From: Streptomyces chattanoogensis
GTDB lineage: Bacteria > Actinomycetota > Actinomycetes > Streptomycetales > Streptomycetaceae
Length of the DNA stretch: 64,000 nt
Direction of reading: 5' to 3'
NCBI RefSeq assembly: GCF_001294335.1
Contig: NZ_LGKG01000141.1
Coordinates: 235,043-299,042 of the forward strand
A program made the translations under genes and the position numbers. How positions within the stretch are numbered: position 1 is the first letter of the stretch; every line of letters begins with the position of its first letter. The notes beneath the pieces were generated by a model that did not search any database, was not told where the DNA came from, and was given only the letters and a program-made list of their open reading frames with translations. This document shows, in pieces, positions 34,054-43,058 of the stretch.

Positions 34054-34701
34054 CTACTTCGTCGGCTTCTTGCCGGTGATGCCGAAGTGCACCAGCAGCG
34101 CCAGGTTGGGCTTGAGCTCGGCCTGCTTGACGCCCCAGCTCTGGAAGCCCTTCTGGTGCCCGGCGACGGCCGCCAGCATGGCGACGATCGAGCCGGCCAT
34201 GGCCGCCGCGCTCACGTCCTTGTCGACCTTGTTCTTGCTCTGGAGCTCCTGGATGGAGTCCGTAAGGGAGTTGGTGACGGCGTTGAGGATCTTCATGCGG
34301 ATCTTGTAGAACCGCTTGTCGCCCTCGGCCGCGCCCAGGTCCACGACGCGCAGGATCGCGTCGTTCCTGCGCCAGAAGGAGAGAAAGCCGTCGACCAGCT
34401 CCTCCGCCGCCTGCCAGCCGGATTTGCCCACCCAGGAGCGTCCGGCGACAAGATCGGTCAGACTTGCGCCTTCTTTGGCCATCTCCTCGGCGATTTCGAG
34501 GACGGCGCCCTCTACGTCCGGGAAGTACTGATAGAACGTTGCGGGTGAAGTCCCCGCTTTTCGGGCCACATCGATGACTTTGACGTCCCGGTAGGGGGAC
34601 GAACTGAGCATTTCGCTGAGGCAGTCGAGCAGCTTCTGCCGCGTCGCCTGTCCGCGGCGGCCGGCAACTCTGCCGTCGACGGTTCGCACTTGTCCTGTCA
34701 T
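34054..34701 (-). CDS. TetR-family regulator, candidate controller of the CTGACG regulon
   Basis: A 215-residue protein. N-terminal helix-turn-helix at about 20-65 (TRQKLLDCLSEMLSSSPYRDVKVIDVARKAGTSPATFYQYFPD) and an all-helical ligand domain (GFLSFWRRNDAILRVVDLGAAEGDKRFYKIRMKIL). The Lys-rich tail GKKPTK is unusual. ATG at 34701 lies inside a degenerate CTGACG palindrome (34695-34709), which suggests autorepression. It is the only TetR in the middle of the operator-bearing genes; the second TetR (55272) has a different palindrome next to it. That it binds all sites is inference. Confidence 0.83.
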   Translation of the reverse strand: MTGQVRTVDGRVAGRRGQATRQKLLDCLSEMLSSSPYRDVKVIDVARKAGTSPATFYQYFPDVEGAVLEIAEEMAKEGASLTDLVAGRSWVGKSGWQAAEELVDGFLSFWRRNDAILRVVDLGAAEGDKRFYKIRMKILNAVTNSLTDSIQELQSKNKVDKDVSAAAMAGSIVAMLAAVAGHQKGFQSWGVKQAELKPNLALLVHFGITGKKPTK

Positions 34702-34709
34702 GCCGTCAG
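34695..34709. promoter_or_regulatory. Degenerate operator over the TetR start codon (site 9)
   Basis: CTGTCATGCCGTCAG on the plus strand contains the start codon complement (34699-34701). It matches the consensus in 10 of 12 half-site positions and differs from site 5b by one base on the other strand. Confidence 0.55.
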
Positions 34710-35052
34710 CTTACCGAGCAGTGATCGGAGCGCGATTTGGCTGCCTGCAAATGGGGATGCGGGAGTTTGGGGTGCCTGGCCCCCGCCGGCGCCCTGGTTG
34801 CGGCCTCGTACACGGCTCGGAATCCGTGCGGCGGCGCTTGATCCAAACTGGTGAATGGTCTTATCAACAGGCTGTGGACAACTTTGGTGGACAAGTGCAC
34901 GGCGCGGTGCCGGCAAATGCGGCCGGAGGGTGGTCCGTTGTGCGGCGCTCCGGAGGTGGCGTGCGGATGACCTGCGTCAACCCGGAAATGAATCGTCCAC
35001 ACGTTCGAGTACTCGTCGGGCGGGGTGCCCGTACCGCCGTTAGCGTGGACGC
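34702..35052. other. 351-bp spacer with DnaA-box-like words
   Basis: No gene is seen. TTATCAACA (34861), TGTGGACAA (34873-34881, complement of the Streptomyces DnaA word TTGTCCACA), GGTGGACAA (34886) and TCGTCCACA (34993) occur here. They may be chance; an origin is not claimed. Confidence 0.4.
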
Positions 35053-35817
35053 ATGACTGCACTCGCGGACGGCGCTCCCTGCTGGGCGGACGTCATGCTG
35101 CCCGATCCCGAAGCGGGCAAGCGCTTCTACGGCGACCTCCTGGGCTGGACGTTCTCCGAGGGCGCGACCGGGTCCGGCGGGTACACCCAGGCCTTCCGCA
35201 ACGGCAGAAAAGCCGCGGGGCTGATGCCCCGGCAGGACGAGGCGTCCCCCACGGCCTGGGGGCTCTACTTCGCGACCGGCGACATCAAACGCACCGAAGC
35301 CCGGATCCGGGAGGCGGGCGGACGGATCCTCACGGCGCCCACGGAGGCCGGCGCGCTCGGCATGATGCTGACCGCCGTCGACCCGGCCGGCGCCGTGTTC
35401 GGTGCCTGGCAGGCCGGGGAGCACCAGGGCTTCGAGACCGGCCCGGAGCCCGGCGGATACATCTGGACGGTCCTGCACACGAGGGACGCCGAGACGGCCG
35501 ACGCCTTCTACGCCGAGGTCTTCGGTTTCCAGGGCGTCCCCGGCAGTCCGATGGCGCGCCCCGGCTTCCTGCCCTGGCGGCTGCCCGGCCAGACCCGCGA
35601 GATCGGCTGCCGGATCGCCATGGACGCGACCTTCCCGCCGGAGCAGCCGGCGCATTTCCTCGTCTGCTTCCTCGTCGACGGGATGGATGCCGCGGCGCGC
35701 ACCGCGACCGGCCTGGGCGGCAGCGTCGTCGTCCGGCCGCAGCCGACCCCCGGCGGTCCGTTCGCGGTCTTCAGCGACAATCAGGGGGCCACCTTCGGCG
35801 TCATAGGGCTGAAGTAG
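35053..35817 (+). CDS. VOC (glyoxalase-fold) family protein, two-domain
   Basis: A 254-residue protein with two VOC modules: GAPCWADVMLPDPEAGKRFYGDLLGWTF then GGYIWTVLHTRDAETADAFYAEVFGFQ. Ends in DNQGATFGVIGLK. The first-module pattern (xWxDxxxPDxxxxxxFYxxLxGW) is shared with the protein at 27344. Substrate unknown; such proteins often handle hydroxylated or thiolated small molecules. The ATG at 35053 is the first in the frame to match family starts; upstream AGCGTGGACGC has no strong site. No operator upstream. Confidence 0.83.
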   Translation: MTALADGAPCWADVMLPDPEAGKRFYGDLLGWTFSEGATGSGGYTQAFRNGRKAAGLMPRQDEASPTAWGLYFATGDIKRTEARIREAGGRILTAPTEAGALGMMLTAVDPAGAVFGAWQAGEHQGFETGPEPGGYIWTVLHTRDAETADAFYAEVFGFQGVPGSPMARPGFLPWRLPGQTREIGCRIAMDATFPPEQPAHFLVCFLVDGMDAAARTATGLGGSVVVRPQPTPGGPFAVFSDNQGATFGVIGLK

Positions 35818-36304
35818 CCCTCAGGGACGCAGAATTGGGGCACCGGTGGCCGGCGGTCGCCGGCGGCAGAGGTTTCACGGAGGTGGAAAAGGGTGGGAGC
35901 GCGGGGGAATATGCGGCGCGGGTGCGGCGCTGCACGGGTGCGCAGGAGAACGGCCACCGGGCGGCGGACGGGCATCGCCGGCGGTCCGCTGCGGTGCGGG
36001 ATACCCGGGACCGGCGTGCGGGTGACCGGTCGGTAACCCTCCCGGCGGCCGCCCGTCACCGGAGGTATCGGCGCACGTCGCGCGGGCGTGAAGGACGTCG
36101 GGTAACGGGTGAGCCCTATGTGACGGGGCGTGATCCGTGACACGACGCATGGCCCCGGGTTCGCACCGATCGGCCCGGCCAGGAAGAATCACCACGCGTA
36201 CGGCCGTTTCGGCCAGGCGGTGAGACGCTGCACGGGGCAGTGGCTCTCGGCGACTCGTGGCTTTGGAGAGTCTCTTTTACGCCCCACGGGGAGGTGGCAG
36301 GCAA
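35818..36304. other. 487-bp spacer before the AfsK-like gene
   Basis: No convincing gene. Contains a purine-rich stretch near 35880-35900 and GGGGAGG at 36289-36295 ahead of the kinase start. Promoter elements are not clearly identifiable. Confidence 0.4.
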
Positions 36305-38872
36305 GTGGTGGAGCAGCTGACGCAGCTGACGCAGCACGATCCCCGGCGGATCGGGCCGTTCGAGGTGCTCGGCCGTCTCGGGGCCGGCGGCATGGGACTG
36401 GTCTATCTGGCGCGTTCGGCGTCCGGCCGGCGCGTGGCGATCAAGACCGTGCGTACCGAGCTCGCCGAGGACCAGCTGTTCCGGGTCCGCTTCACACGCG
36501 AGGTCGAGGCGGCCCGCGCGGTCAGCGGCTTCTACACCGCGGCGGTGGTGGACGCCGATCCGCGGGCGGCGGTGCCGTGGCTGGCGACGGCCTATGTCCC
36601 CGCGCCCTCCCTCGAGGAAATAGTCAATGAGTGCGGGCCGCTGCCGGCCCAGGCGGTGCGCTGGCTGGCGGCCGGCATCGCCGAGGCGCTGCAGTCCATC
36701 CACGGCGCGGGCCTGGTGCACCGCGATCTGAAGCCGTCGAACGTCCTGGTGGTCGAGGACGGCCCCCGGGTGATCGACTTCGGTATCGCCTCCGGGGTGT
36801 CCAACACCCGGCTGACGATGACCAACGTCGCCGTCGGCACCCCGGCCTACATGTCGCCCGAGCAGGCCCGTGACTCCCGCAGCGTGACGGGCGCCAGCGA
36901 TGTCTTCTCCCTCGGCTCGACGCTGGTCTTCGCCGCCACCGGGCATGCGCCCTTCCACGGCGCCAACCCCGTCGAGACCGTCTTCATGCTGCTGCGCGAG
37001 GGCCCCGACCTGACCGGACTCCCGGACGAGCTGCGGCCCCTGATGGAGTCCTGTATGCAGATGGAGGCGGTCCACCGGCCGTCCCCCGCCGATCTGCAGT
37101 CCCAGCTGGCACCGCATCTGTTCGGCTCCGGCAGCGACGACAGCGGTACGGCGTCGGCCTGGCTGCCGCCGGGCGCGGTGGCGCTCATCGAGCAGCGCCG
37201 CGGCGGCCGGTCCACCGTCCCCAAGAGCTCCCAGCGGGCCTCCTCCGCCCGTGGTTCCGCCCGGCAGGCGCCCGCCGTCCCGCCGCCCCCGCCCGAGCCC
37301 GCCCCGCAGCCCGTACCGGCGCCGCCACGGCCCGAGAGCGCGCCGGTGGGCGGCGCCGCCGACGCGACCGGCTGGCCCGGCCGGATCGGCGCGGGTCCCG
37401 GCGCGCACCGCGGCGGCGACCCGCGGTCCGGCGGCCCCGGCCCGATGCCGCAGCCCGCGGCACTGGGCCCGGACGCCTCGACGGCCCGGGTGGCCCCGGT
37501 CTCCGCGCCCCCGGAGGCCGGCCCCGTACGCCTGGGTGGCTCGCCCGCACCGATAGGTCCGGGGCCGCGGGCCGGCGAGGCACGCGAACCGCAGCCCCGC
37601 GCGCAGGCCGGTGCCGCGACGAACTGGGTGCGGCCGCCCGGCGGCGGGCCGGCCGCCGGAGTGCCGCATCAGGCCAACGCCAACGCCAACGCCGCCGAGG
37701 CCGCGCCGCCCCCGCCGCCCGAGCAGCCGCCCGCCGAGCCGGGCCGCTGGCGCCCCTGGCGCTTCCGGATGTCGAACGACGTCTGGGGCACCCCGGTCGT
37801 CGCGGACGACCTGCTCTACGTCACGTCCTTCGAGGTGCACGCCCTCGATGTGGCCAGCGGGCGGCGGAAGTTCAAGACCCGCGACGTGGCGTGGGCGATG
37901 GCCGTCGCCGACGGCCGGATCCATGCCTCGGACGGCCCGAGCCTGTACGCCCTGGACGCCGACGACGGCACCGAGCGCTGGCGGCTGAACACCAACGGCT
38001 GGGTCTACGCCCTCACCGTCGACCGCGGCACCGTCATCACCAGTACGCGCGGCGGCGGCGTCCAGGCGTGGGAGGCCGCCAACGGCGAGCTGCTGTGGGA
38101 GATCGACCGCGTCCAGACCGATTTCGAGACGGCCGAGGCCGGGCCCGTGGCGCACGAGGGCACGGTGTTCGTCTGGGACGACGCACGGCTCAAGGCGCTG
38201 GAGGCGCGCACCGGCGTCGAACGCTGGTCGTACCCGGTGGGCGACACGGCGTCCTGCGGCGGTGTGCCGATGCGCCTGCTGCCCGCGCCGGACGGCGTGG
38301 TCTACGTCGTGGCCGGTACGCGCGTGATGGCGATCGACATCGCGCGCGGCGATGTGCGCTGGCACTTCGAGGCGCCCGCGGTGTTCCTGAGCCCGCCCGC
38401 CTTCGCGCCCGGCCCGGCCGTCACCGGCGGCGGGGTCTATCTGGCGGACTACCTCGGCACGGTCTACGCCCTGGACCCGGCCGACGGCCGCGACCGCTGG
38501 CGGATCGCCACCGAAGCGCGCCAGTCCACCGAGCCGGTGCTGGTCGCGCACGGCGCGGTCCACCTGGGCAGCGGCAAGGCCCTCTACACCCTGGACGCGG
38601 TCACCGGCACCCCGCGCTGGCGGTTCCAGGCCGGTGCGGAGGTGGTCGGCGCGCCGGTCGTCGCCGAGGGCCGGGTGCACTTCGGCTCCGCCGACCACTG
38701 CCTGTACACGCTGGACGCCATGGGCGGACAGCTGCGCTGGAAGCTGGCGACCGGCGGCGAGATCACCGGATCGCCGGTGGCCGTCGGCGGCGTTGTCTAC
38801 GCGTGCAGCAAGGACCGCTGTGTCTACGCGCTGGACGCGGCGAAGGGAACGGGACAGGCCCGGCGGCCGTAA
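36305..38872 (+). CDS. afsK: AfsK-like Ser/Thr protein kinase with C-terminal PQQ-type beta-propeller
   Basis: An 855-residue protein. Kinase domain about 15-275 is complete: GRLGAGGMG loop, VAIK lysine, HRDLKPSN catalytic loop, [18 protein letters not shown] Pro/Ala-rich linker (about 300-480) leads to a repeat domain (about 485-855) with W-motif repeats such as [26 protein letters not shown] and [10 protein letters not shown]. This is the AfsK layout (soluble, PQQ-like sensor); from memory its start and propeller match S. coelicolor AfsK, which phosphorylates AfsR. GTG at 36305 follows GGGGAGG; GTG at 36257 is a longer option. An AfsR-like gene lies at 48044. Confidence 0.85.
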   Translation: MVEQLTQLTQHDPRRIGPFEVLGRLGAGGMGLVYLARSASGRRVAIKTVRTELAEDQLFRVRFTREVEAARAVSGFYTAAVVDADPRAAVPWLATAYVPAPSLEEIVNECGPLPAQAVRWLAAGIAEALQSIHGAGLVHRDLKPSNVLVVEDGPRVIDFGIASGVSNTRLTMTNVAVGTPAYMSPEQARDSRSVTGASDVFSLGSTLVFAATGHAPFHGANPVETVFMLLREGPDLTGLPDELRPLMESCMQMEAVHRPSPADLQSQLAPHLFGSGSDDSGTASAWLPPGAVALIEQRRGGRSTVPKSSQRASSARGSARQAPAVPPPPPEPAPQPVPAPPRPESAPVGGAADATGWPGRIGAGPGAHRGGDPRSGGPGPMPQPAALGPDASTARVAPVSAPPEAGPVRLGGSPAPIGPGPRAGEAREPQPRAQAGAATNWVRPPGGGPAAGVPHQANANANAAEAAPPPPPEQPPAEPGRWRPWRFRMSNDVWGTPVVADDLLYVTSFEVHALDVASGRRKFKTRDVAWAMAVADGRIHASDGPSLYALDADDGTERWRLNTNGWVYALTVDRGTVITSTRGGGVQAWEAANGELLWEIDRVQTDFETAEAGPVAHEGTVFVWDDARLKALEARTGVERWSYPVGDTASCGGVPMRLLPAPDGVVYVVAGTRVMAIDIARGDVRWHFEAPAVFLSPPAFAPGPAVTGGGVYLADYLGTVYALDPADGRDRWRIATEARQSTEPVLVAHGAVHLGSGKALYTLDAVTGTPRWRFQAGAEVVGAPVVAEGRVHFGSADHCLYTLDAMGGQLRWKLATGGEITGSPVAVGGVVYACSKDRCVYALDAAKGTGQARRP

Positions 38873-38878
38873 CCGGCG

Positions 38879-38906
38879 CACCCCCGGCGGCCGTGGCCCG
38901 GGGGTG
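38879..38906. terminator. Hairpin after the AfsK-like gene
   Basis: CACCCCCGG (38879-38887) and CCGGGGGTG (38898-38906) pair perfectly around a 10-base loop, 7 bp after the kinase stop and before the convergent membrane gene end at 38921. Confidence 0.6.
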
Positions 38907-38920
38907 TGGCGCTGCCCTGC

Positions 38921-39841
38921 CTATTCCCGCTCCTCCGGAGGCCGTTGGACACCCCGCTGCCGCTCTTCCCTGCCCCACTCCACCGGCGGGGTGGGCGGCT
39001 GCCGCTGCCCCGGACGCTCCGGGGGAGGCGGTGGCGGCGTCGGGCGGGGCCAGGGCTCGGTGGCCGGCTCGTGCGGCGGGCGCCGTTCGGGGCCGGGCCC
39101 TCCCGGGCCGAATCCGGGCCGGGTCAGGGGACGGGTGACGGGCCCTTCATAGGGCGGCTCACCGCCCGGCTCCCCCTCATTGCCGTACTCGTCGCCGTAC
39201 TGATCGTTCGTGTACTGCTCCGGAGTCCACTCCTGGGCCGCCGGGTCATGGGTCACCGGGCGCGCGGGGTCCCATGGCTCGGACGCCACCGGGTGAGGGG
39301 CCGGGCGCTCGTCGTACCGGCCGTACGCTTCGTCGTACCCCTCGTCGTACCCCTCGTCGTACCGCCGCCCGGCGTGGCGGCCGCCCACCCGGCTGCGACG
39401 GCCGCTCATCACCAGTGCGCCGACCAGCAGCAGTACGCCGCCACCGAGGGCGGCGGGCACACCCGCCCCGAGGCCGTGGGCGCCCGCGGTGAGTTCGCCC
39501 GCCGCCTGTCCCTGGCGGACCATCCACAGGACGGTGAAGCCCAGCACGACCACGCCCGCGCACGCGACGAGCAGCCGCGAGCGCAGCGCGACGCCGATCA
39601 GGGTGACCAGGCCCGCGAAGGCCAGCGGCAGAAAGAGGGAGCCGTAGAGCGAGGCACGGCCGTCGGTGATGTGGGTGAAGAGGTCCTCGATACGGAAGTC
39701 GCTACCGTGACGGCCGTCGTACCAGGGACGGAAGGGGCTCCAGACGGCGGCCGTCGCTCCGATGAGGGCGATCAGGGATCCGATGACGTTGCGCACCACT
39801 GGCGTCGCCTCGTTTCGAGTCGTCCTGAGGTCCTCCGTCAC
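38921..39841 (-). CDS. Membrane protein with acidic, proline-rich repeat tail
   Basis: A 306-residue protein: four hydrophobic segments in the first about 150 residues (GSLIALIGATAAVWSPF; LYGSLFLPLAFAGLVTL; LLVACAGVVVLGFTVLW; VPAALGGGVLLLVGALV), then a disordered tail. The tail has tandem RYDEG/GYDEG repeats (12-bp period, 39320-39370), then Pro/Gly-rich sequence ending in REERQRGVQRPPEERE. Family unknown. GTG at 39841 chosen because homology-like sequence starts at TEDLRTTRNEA; the frame is open to 39934 but is low-complexity there. Confidence 0.7.
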   Translation of the reverse strand: MTEDLRTTRNEATPVVRNVIGSLIALIGATAAVWSPFRPWYDGRHGSDFRIEDLFTHITDGRASLYGSLFLPLAFAGLVTLIGVALRSRLLVACAGVVVLGFTVLWMVRQGQAAGELTAGAHGLGAGVPAALGGGVLLLVGALVMSGRRSRVGGRHAGRRYDEGYDEGYDEAYGRYDERPAPHPVASEPWDPARPVTHDPAAQEWTPEQYTNDQYGDEYGNEGEPGGEPPYEGPVTRPLTRPGFGPGGPGPERRPPHEPATEPWPRPTPPPPPPERPGQRQPPTPPVEWGREERQRGVQRPPEERE

Positions 39842-39988
39842 CGACGCTACGCCTGACCGCCCGCGCCCGCTATTTCTCCCGGGCTTCCGGGCCCGGCCCG
39901 GGGTGTCACCCCCGCTTGCTAGGGTGCCGTGCACGCGTCAGCAACGCATGGCGCGGCACAGACGTCTTCCGGGGGATGGGCAAAGGGC

Positions 39989-40537
39989 ATGAAGCAGGGC
40001 ACGCGGACACAGATAGGCAGGGGCACTCGGGCGGTCGTCGCGGCCGCGCTCACCCTGACCACCCTCGCAACGGTCGGCGGCTGCGCCTTCGGCGCCCCCA
40101 AGGTCAGGCTGACCGGCTCCCCGAGCCCCACGGATACCGGCTACAACCCGAACGACCCGACGCCGTCCTCGGACCCGACGTCCGAGGACACCTACTCGCC
40201 CGAGCCCCAGGAGACCGAGGAGACCTTCGACCCGGACGGCCGCAACGACGTCACCGGCAGGAACTGTGACTTCTCGCGCTCGCTGGGCCAGTTCACGTAC
40301 ACGGTCTCGGTCACCAACCCGTCCAGCGAGAGCACCTTCAGCTACGACATCGCGATCAACTGGATGAAGGCGAAGCCGGCCGACGGCAAGGCGTGGGGCC
40401 TGCACCAGCGCAGCATCACCGTCGGTCCCGGTGACACCGAGACGTACACCGCCAAGTACTCCGTCAACTGGGGCAACAACTACGGGCAGTTCTGGTACAC
40501 CTGCCAGGTCACCCGGGCGGAGAAGACCAAGCTGTAG
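39989..40537 (+). CDS. Secreted lipoprotein of unknown function
   Basis: A 182-residue lipoprotein. Signal peptide with basic start (KQGTRTQIGRGTR), hydrophobic core and lipobox VGGC (Cys about 32), then a Pro/Thr/Asp/Glu-rich linker and a folded C-terminal domain with CDFSRSLGQFTYTVSVTNPSSESTFSYDIAINW and a second Cys near the end, likely a disulfide. The beta-rich C-terminal domain suggests a surface binding protein. ATG at 39989 preceded by GGGG and AAAGGG. Divergent from the membrane gene at 38921; convergent with the hydratase. Confidence 0.8.
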   Translation: MKQGTRTQIGRGTRAVVAAALTLTTLATVGGCAFGAPKVRLTGSPSPTDTGYNPNDPTPSSDPTSEDTYSPEPQETEETFDPDGRNDVTGRNCDFSRSLGQFTYTVSVTNPSSESTFSYDIAINWMKAKPADGKAWGLHQRSITVGPGDTETYTAKYSVNWGNNYGQFWYTCQVTRAEKTKL

Positions 40538-40541
40538 TGGC

Positions 40542-41324
40542 TCACCGCACCCGGTGGCCCCTCCTGGCGGTGTCACCGGTTCTCCGCGCCGCGAACAGCT
40601 GCTCCTGGAGCTCCGGCGCCGCGTTGCCGAGCGCGATCAGCTGCGGGGCGCCCGCCAGCGCCTGCGCACGGACCGCCTCGCGCGCCGACCACACCGCCCG
40701 CACGGTCCCCTGGACGGCCGCCGTCGGGTATCCGGCGATCACCGCGGCCGCCCGCAGCGCCGCCCCGGCCGCCTCGCCGTCCGGTACGACCTCCGACACC
40801 AGGCCGGTCTCGTACGCGCGCGCCGCCGAGAGCCGCTCCGCCGTCCCCATCAGCGACATCCGCGCCACCTCGCCGAACGGCATCCGCTGCGCCATCCCGA
40901 TCGCCTCGTAGGCGCTGACCATGCCATAGGTCGTATGCGGGTCGAAGAAGGTGGCGGACTCGGCGCTGATGAGGAACTCGCACTCGCCCAGCAGATAGAA
41001 CGCGCCGCCGCAGGCCATACCGTTCACGGCCGCGATGACCGGCTTCCACAGGTCGTTCGCTTTCGGTCCGACGGTCAGCAGCGGGTCGTCGATCGCGTAC
41101 GGGGAGGACGGCTGCGGCACGCTGACGGACCGGTCGATGCCGGTGCAGAAGGCGCTCCCGCCGGCTCCGGTGAGGACCACGGCGCGCACCCCGTCGTCGC
41201 TGCGGATCGCCCGCCAGGTGGCGGCCAGTGCGGCGGCCGTCTCCAGGTCGATGGCGTTGTGCCGTTCGGGCCGGTCGAGGGTGACCAGCGCGACCCCGTC
41301 GGTGATCTCCGTACGGACCGTCAT
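40542..41324 (-). CDS. Enoyl-CoA hydratase/isomerase family protein
   Basis: A 260-residue crotonase-fold enzyme. Seen: GVALVTLDRPERHNAIDLETA, oxyanion strands GSAFCTGIDRSVSV and GMACGGAFYLLGECEFLI, and FFDPHTTYGMVSAYEAIG. Residues where typical hydratases have acidic catalytic groups are changed, so the exact reaction is open. ATG at 41324 overlaps the DUF35 stop (ATGA), so it is the third gene of an operon with DUF35 and the thiolase-like protein. The set resembles a hydratase plus retro-aldolase module. Confidence 0.87.
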   Translation of the reverse strand: MTVRTEITDGVALVTLDRPERHNAIDLETAAALAATWRAIRSDDGVRAVVLTGAGGSAFCTGIDRSVSVPQPSSPYAIDDPLLTVGPKANDLWKPVIAAVNGMACGGAFYLLGECEFLISAESATFFDPHTTYGMVSAYEAIGMAQRMPFGEVARMSLMGTAERLSAARAYETGLVSEVVPDGEAAGAALRAAAVIAGYPTAAVQGTVRAVWSAREAVRAQALAGAPQLIALGNAAPELQEQLFAARRTGDTARRGHRVR

Positions 41325-41788
41325 GGCCGCTCCAGGATCCAGCGGGGTACGGTCACGCCTCCGGGCATGGCGTGGAAGGCGACCTTCACCGGGGCGCCGA
41401 TGCGCAGCCGCGCCGGGTCGACGGAGTTCAGGGGTGCGTCGGCGGCGCTGACCAGGTTGCCGACGAGGCGGATACGGGGGGCCTCGGCCAGCTCCACGAC
41501 GATCGCGTTGTAGCCGGGCTGCGCGGCGTACGCGGGCAGCAGCGGCGGATGGGGCAGCACATAGGACCAGATACGGCCGCGGCCGCTCATCCGCTGCCAG
41601 CGGGCGGCGAAGGACTGGCAGTGCGGGCAGCAGGGGCGGGGCGGGAAGCGCGGCTCGTCGCAGTCGGCGCAGGCCTGGACGCGGAGTTCGCCTCGGGCGG
41701 CGTACTCCCAAAAGGGTGCGCCGTCGTCGTCGGGCACGGGAAGCAGCAGGTCAGCGGCGGTGTCGGGGGGATTGTCGCGAGAGCTCAT
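41321..41788 (-). CDS. DUF35 zinc-ribbon/OB-fold protein
   Basis: A 155-residue DUF35 protein. Zinc ribbon CADC...CCPHC (about 36-57), OB fold from GRIWSYVLPHPPLLPAYAAQPGYNAIVVELAEAP. The Ser/Asp-rich N-terminus (MSSRDNPPDTAADLLLPVPDDDG) precedes the helix FWEYAARGELRVQAC. ATG at 41788 lies 6 bp after the stop of the thiolase-like gene; its own stop overlaps the hydratase start. In the steroid pathway, adjacent DUF35 and Ltp proteins form an aldolase, so this pair probably does likewise. Confidence 0.88.
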   Translation of the reverse strand: MSSRDNPPDTAADLLLPVPDDDGAPFWEYAARGELRVQACADCDEPRFPPRPCCPHCQSFAARWQRMSGRGRIWSYVLPHPPLLPAYAAQPGYNAIVVELAEAPRIRLVGNLVSAADAPLNSVDPARLRIGAPVKVAFHAMPGGVTVPRWILERP

Positions 41789-41794
41789 CGGCCG

Positions 41795-42946
41795 TCAACT
41801 CCTCAGCAGCAGGGCCGAGGTGGGGACCCCCTCGCCCGCGGTGACCAGACAGGTGGCGGCGTCGGGGACCTGGGCGGTGCTGGTGCCGCGCAGCTGCCTG
41901 ACGCCTTCGGTGATCAGGTTGAAACCGTGGACGTACGCCTCGGACAGGCCCCCGCCGCCGGTGTTGAGGGGGAGCCGGCCGCCGATCTCCAGCGCGCCGC
42001 CCTCCGTGAAGGCCGCGCCCTCGCCGCGCCCGCAGAAGCCGTAGCCCTCGAGGGAGAGGGGAATCAGGGGGGTGAACGCGTCATAGATCTGCGCCACGTC
42101 GACGTCCTGCGGTCCGAGGTCGGCGCCCTTCCACAGATGGCGGGCGGCGGTCCAGGCGGGCCCGGTGAGCGGGTCGTCGTTCCAGTAGTTGACCATGCCG
42201 TGGTGCTGGGCGGGCAGGCCCTGAGCGGCGGAGTGCACATAGACGGGCCGCTGCCGGCAGTCGCGGGCGCGCTCGGCGGAGACCACGACACAGGCCAGCG
42301 CCCCGTCCGTCTCCAGGCAGTTGTCGAAGAGGCAGAGCGGGTCGCTGATCCAGCGCGCGGTCATATACATCTCGCGGGTCAGCGGGCGGTCGTACATGAT
42401 CGCGGCCGGGTTCTGGTTGGCCCGGTTGCGGCAGGCGAGGGCGACGTTGAAGAAGTGGTCGCGGGTGGCGCCGTATTCGTGCATATAGCGGCGGGCCAGC
42501 ATGCCGATCTCGTCGGCGGGGCGCAGCAGTCCGAAGGGGCGGGTCCACTGCCCCGAGGTCGGCAGCTGGACCCGGGTGTTCTTCCAGGGCCGCGGTCCCG
42601 AACCGCGTTTGCGCGAGCGCCAGGCGACGCCGACGTGCGCCTGTCCGGTGGCGATGGCGGCGGCCAGGTGGGCCACCGTTGCGCACGATCCCCCGCCGCC
42701 GTACCCGACCTTGGAGAAGTGGGTGACGTCCCCGGCACCGATCGCCTTGGCTATCTCGACCTCGTCCGTCTCCTCCATGGTGTACGAGGCGAACGCGTCC
42801 ACCTCCGACGGCGCGATCCCGGCGTCGTCCAGCGCCGCGACGATCGCCCGGCACGCCAAGGTCCGTTCTGATTCCGGGAGTTGTCTGGCAAAGGGAGTCT
42901 GTCCGATGCCGGCTATCGCCGTAGCGTCCTTGAGGGTCGCCCCCAT
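41795..42946 (-). CDS. Thiolase-fold lipid-transfer-type protein
   Basis: A 383-residue protein of the Ltp/SCPx thiolase group. Seen: AIAGIGQTPFARQLPESERTLACRAIVAALDDAGI, GYGGGGSCATVAHLAAAIATGQ with a Cys at the thiolase nucleophile position, YMHEYGATRDHFFNVALACRNRANQNP, ETDGALACVVVSAERA, QIYDAFTPLIPLSLEGYGF, LPLNTGGGGLSEAYVHG. Unlike the protein at 30741, the first Cys is kept. ATG at 42946 has GGAGG 5 bases upstream; a GTG at 42952 is less likely. First gene of the operon; an operator lies 54 bp upstream. Confidence 0.87.
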   Translation of the reverse strand: MGATLKDATAIAGIGQTPFARQLPESERTLACRAIVAALDDAGIAPSEVDAFASYTMEETDEVEIAKAIGAGDVTHFSKVGYGGGGSCATVAHLAAAIATGQAHVGVAWRSRKRGSGPRPWKNTRVQLPTSGQWTRPFGLLRPADEIGMLARRYMHEYGATRDHFFNVALACRNRANQNPAAIMYDRPLTREMYMTARWISDPLCLFDNCLETDGALACVVVSAERARDCRQRPVYVHSAAQGLPAQHHGMVNYWNDDPLTGPAWTAARHLWKGADLGPQDVDVAQIYDAFTPLIPLSLEGYGFCGRGEGAAFTEGGALEIGGRLPLNTGGGGLSEAYVHGFNLITEGVRQLRGTSTAQVPDAATCLVTAGEGVPTSALLLRS

Positions 42947-43000
42947 CGCCACCTCCGTGGTCGGCCGTCAGTACTGACAGGCGTGGAGGCTACCGCTAAT

Positions 43001-43015
43001 CTGACGGACAGTCAG
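43001..43015. promoter_or_regulatory. Palindromic operator (site 10)
   Basis: CTGACGGACAGTCAG between the divergent thiolase-like operon (start 42946) and ligase (start 43059). Two more half-sites (CGTCAG and CTGACA, 42966-42980) lie just left in the opposite arrangement. Confidence 0.7.
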
Positions 43016-43058
43016 CTGTCGGGGATCGATCGTTCGGCTCTTTCGCGGGAGGCAGTCG

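Noticed and set aside
42966..42980. Inverted half-sites CGTCAG and CTGACA near site 10
   Set aside because: The half-sites are in opposite order (outward) with a 2-bp gap, so it is not counted as an operator, although it may strengthen binding nearby.
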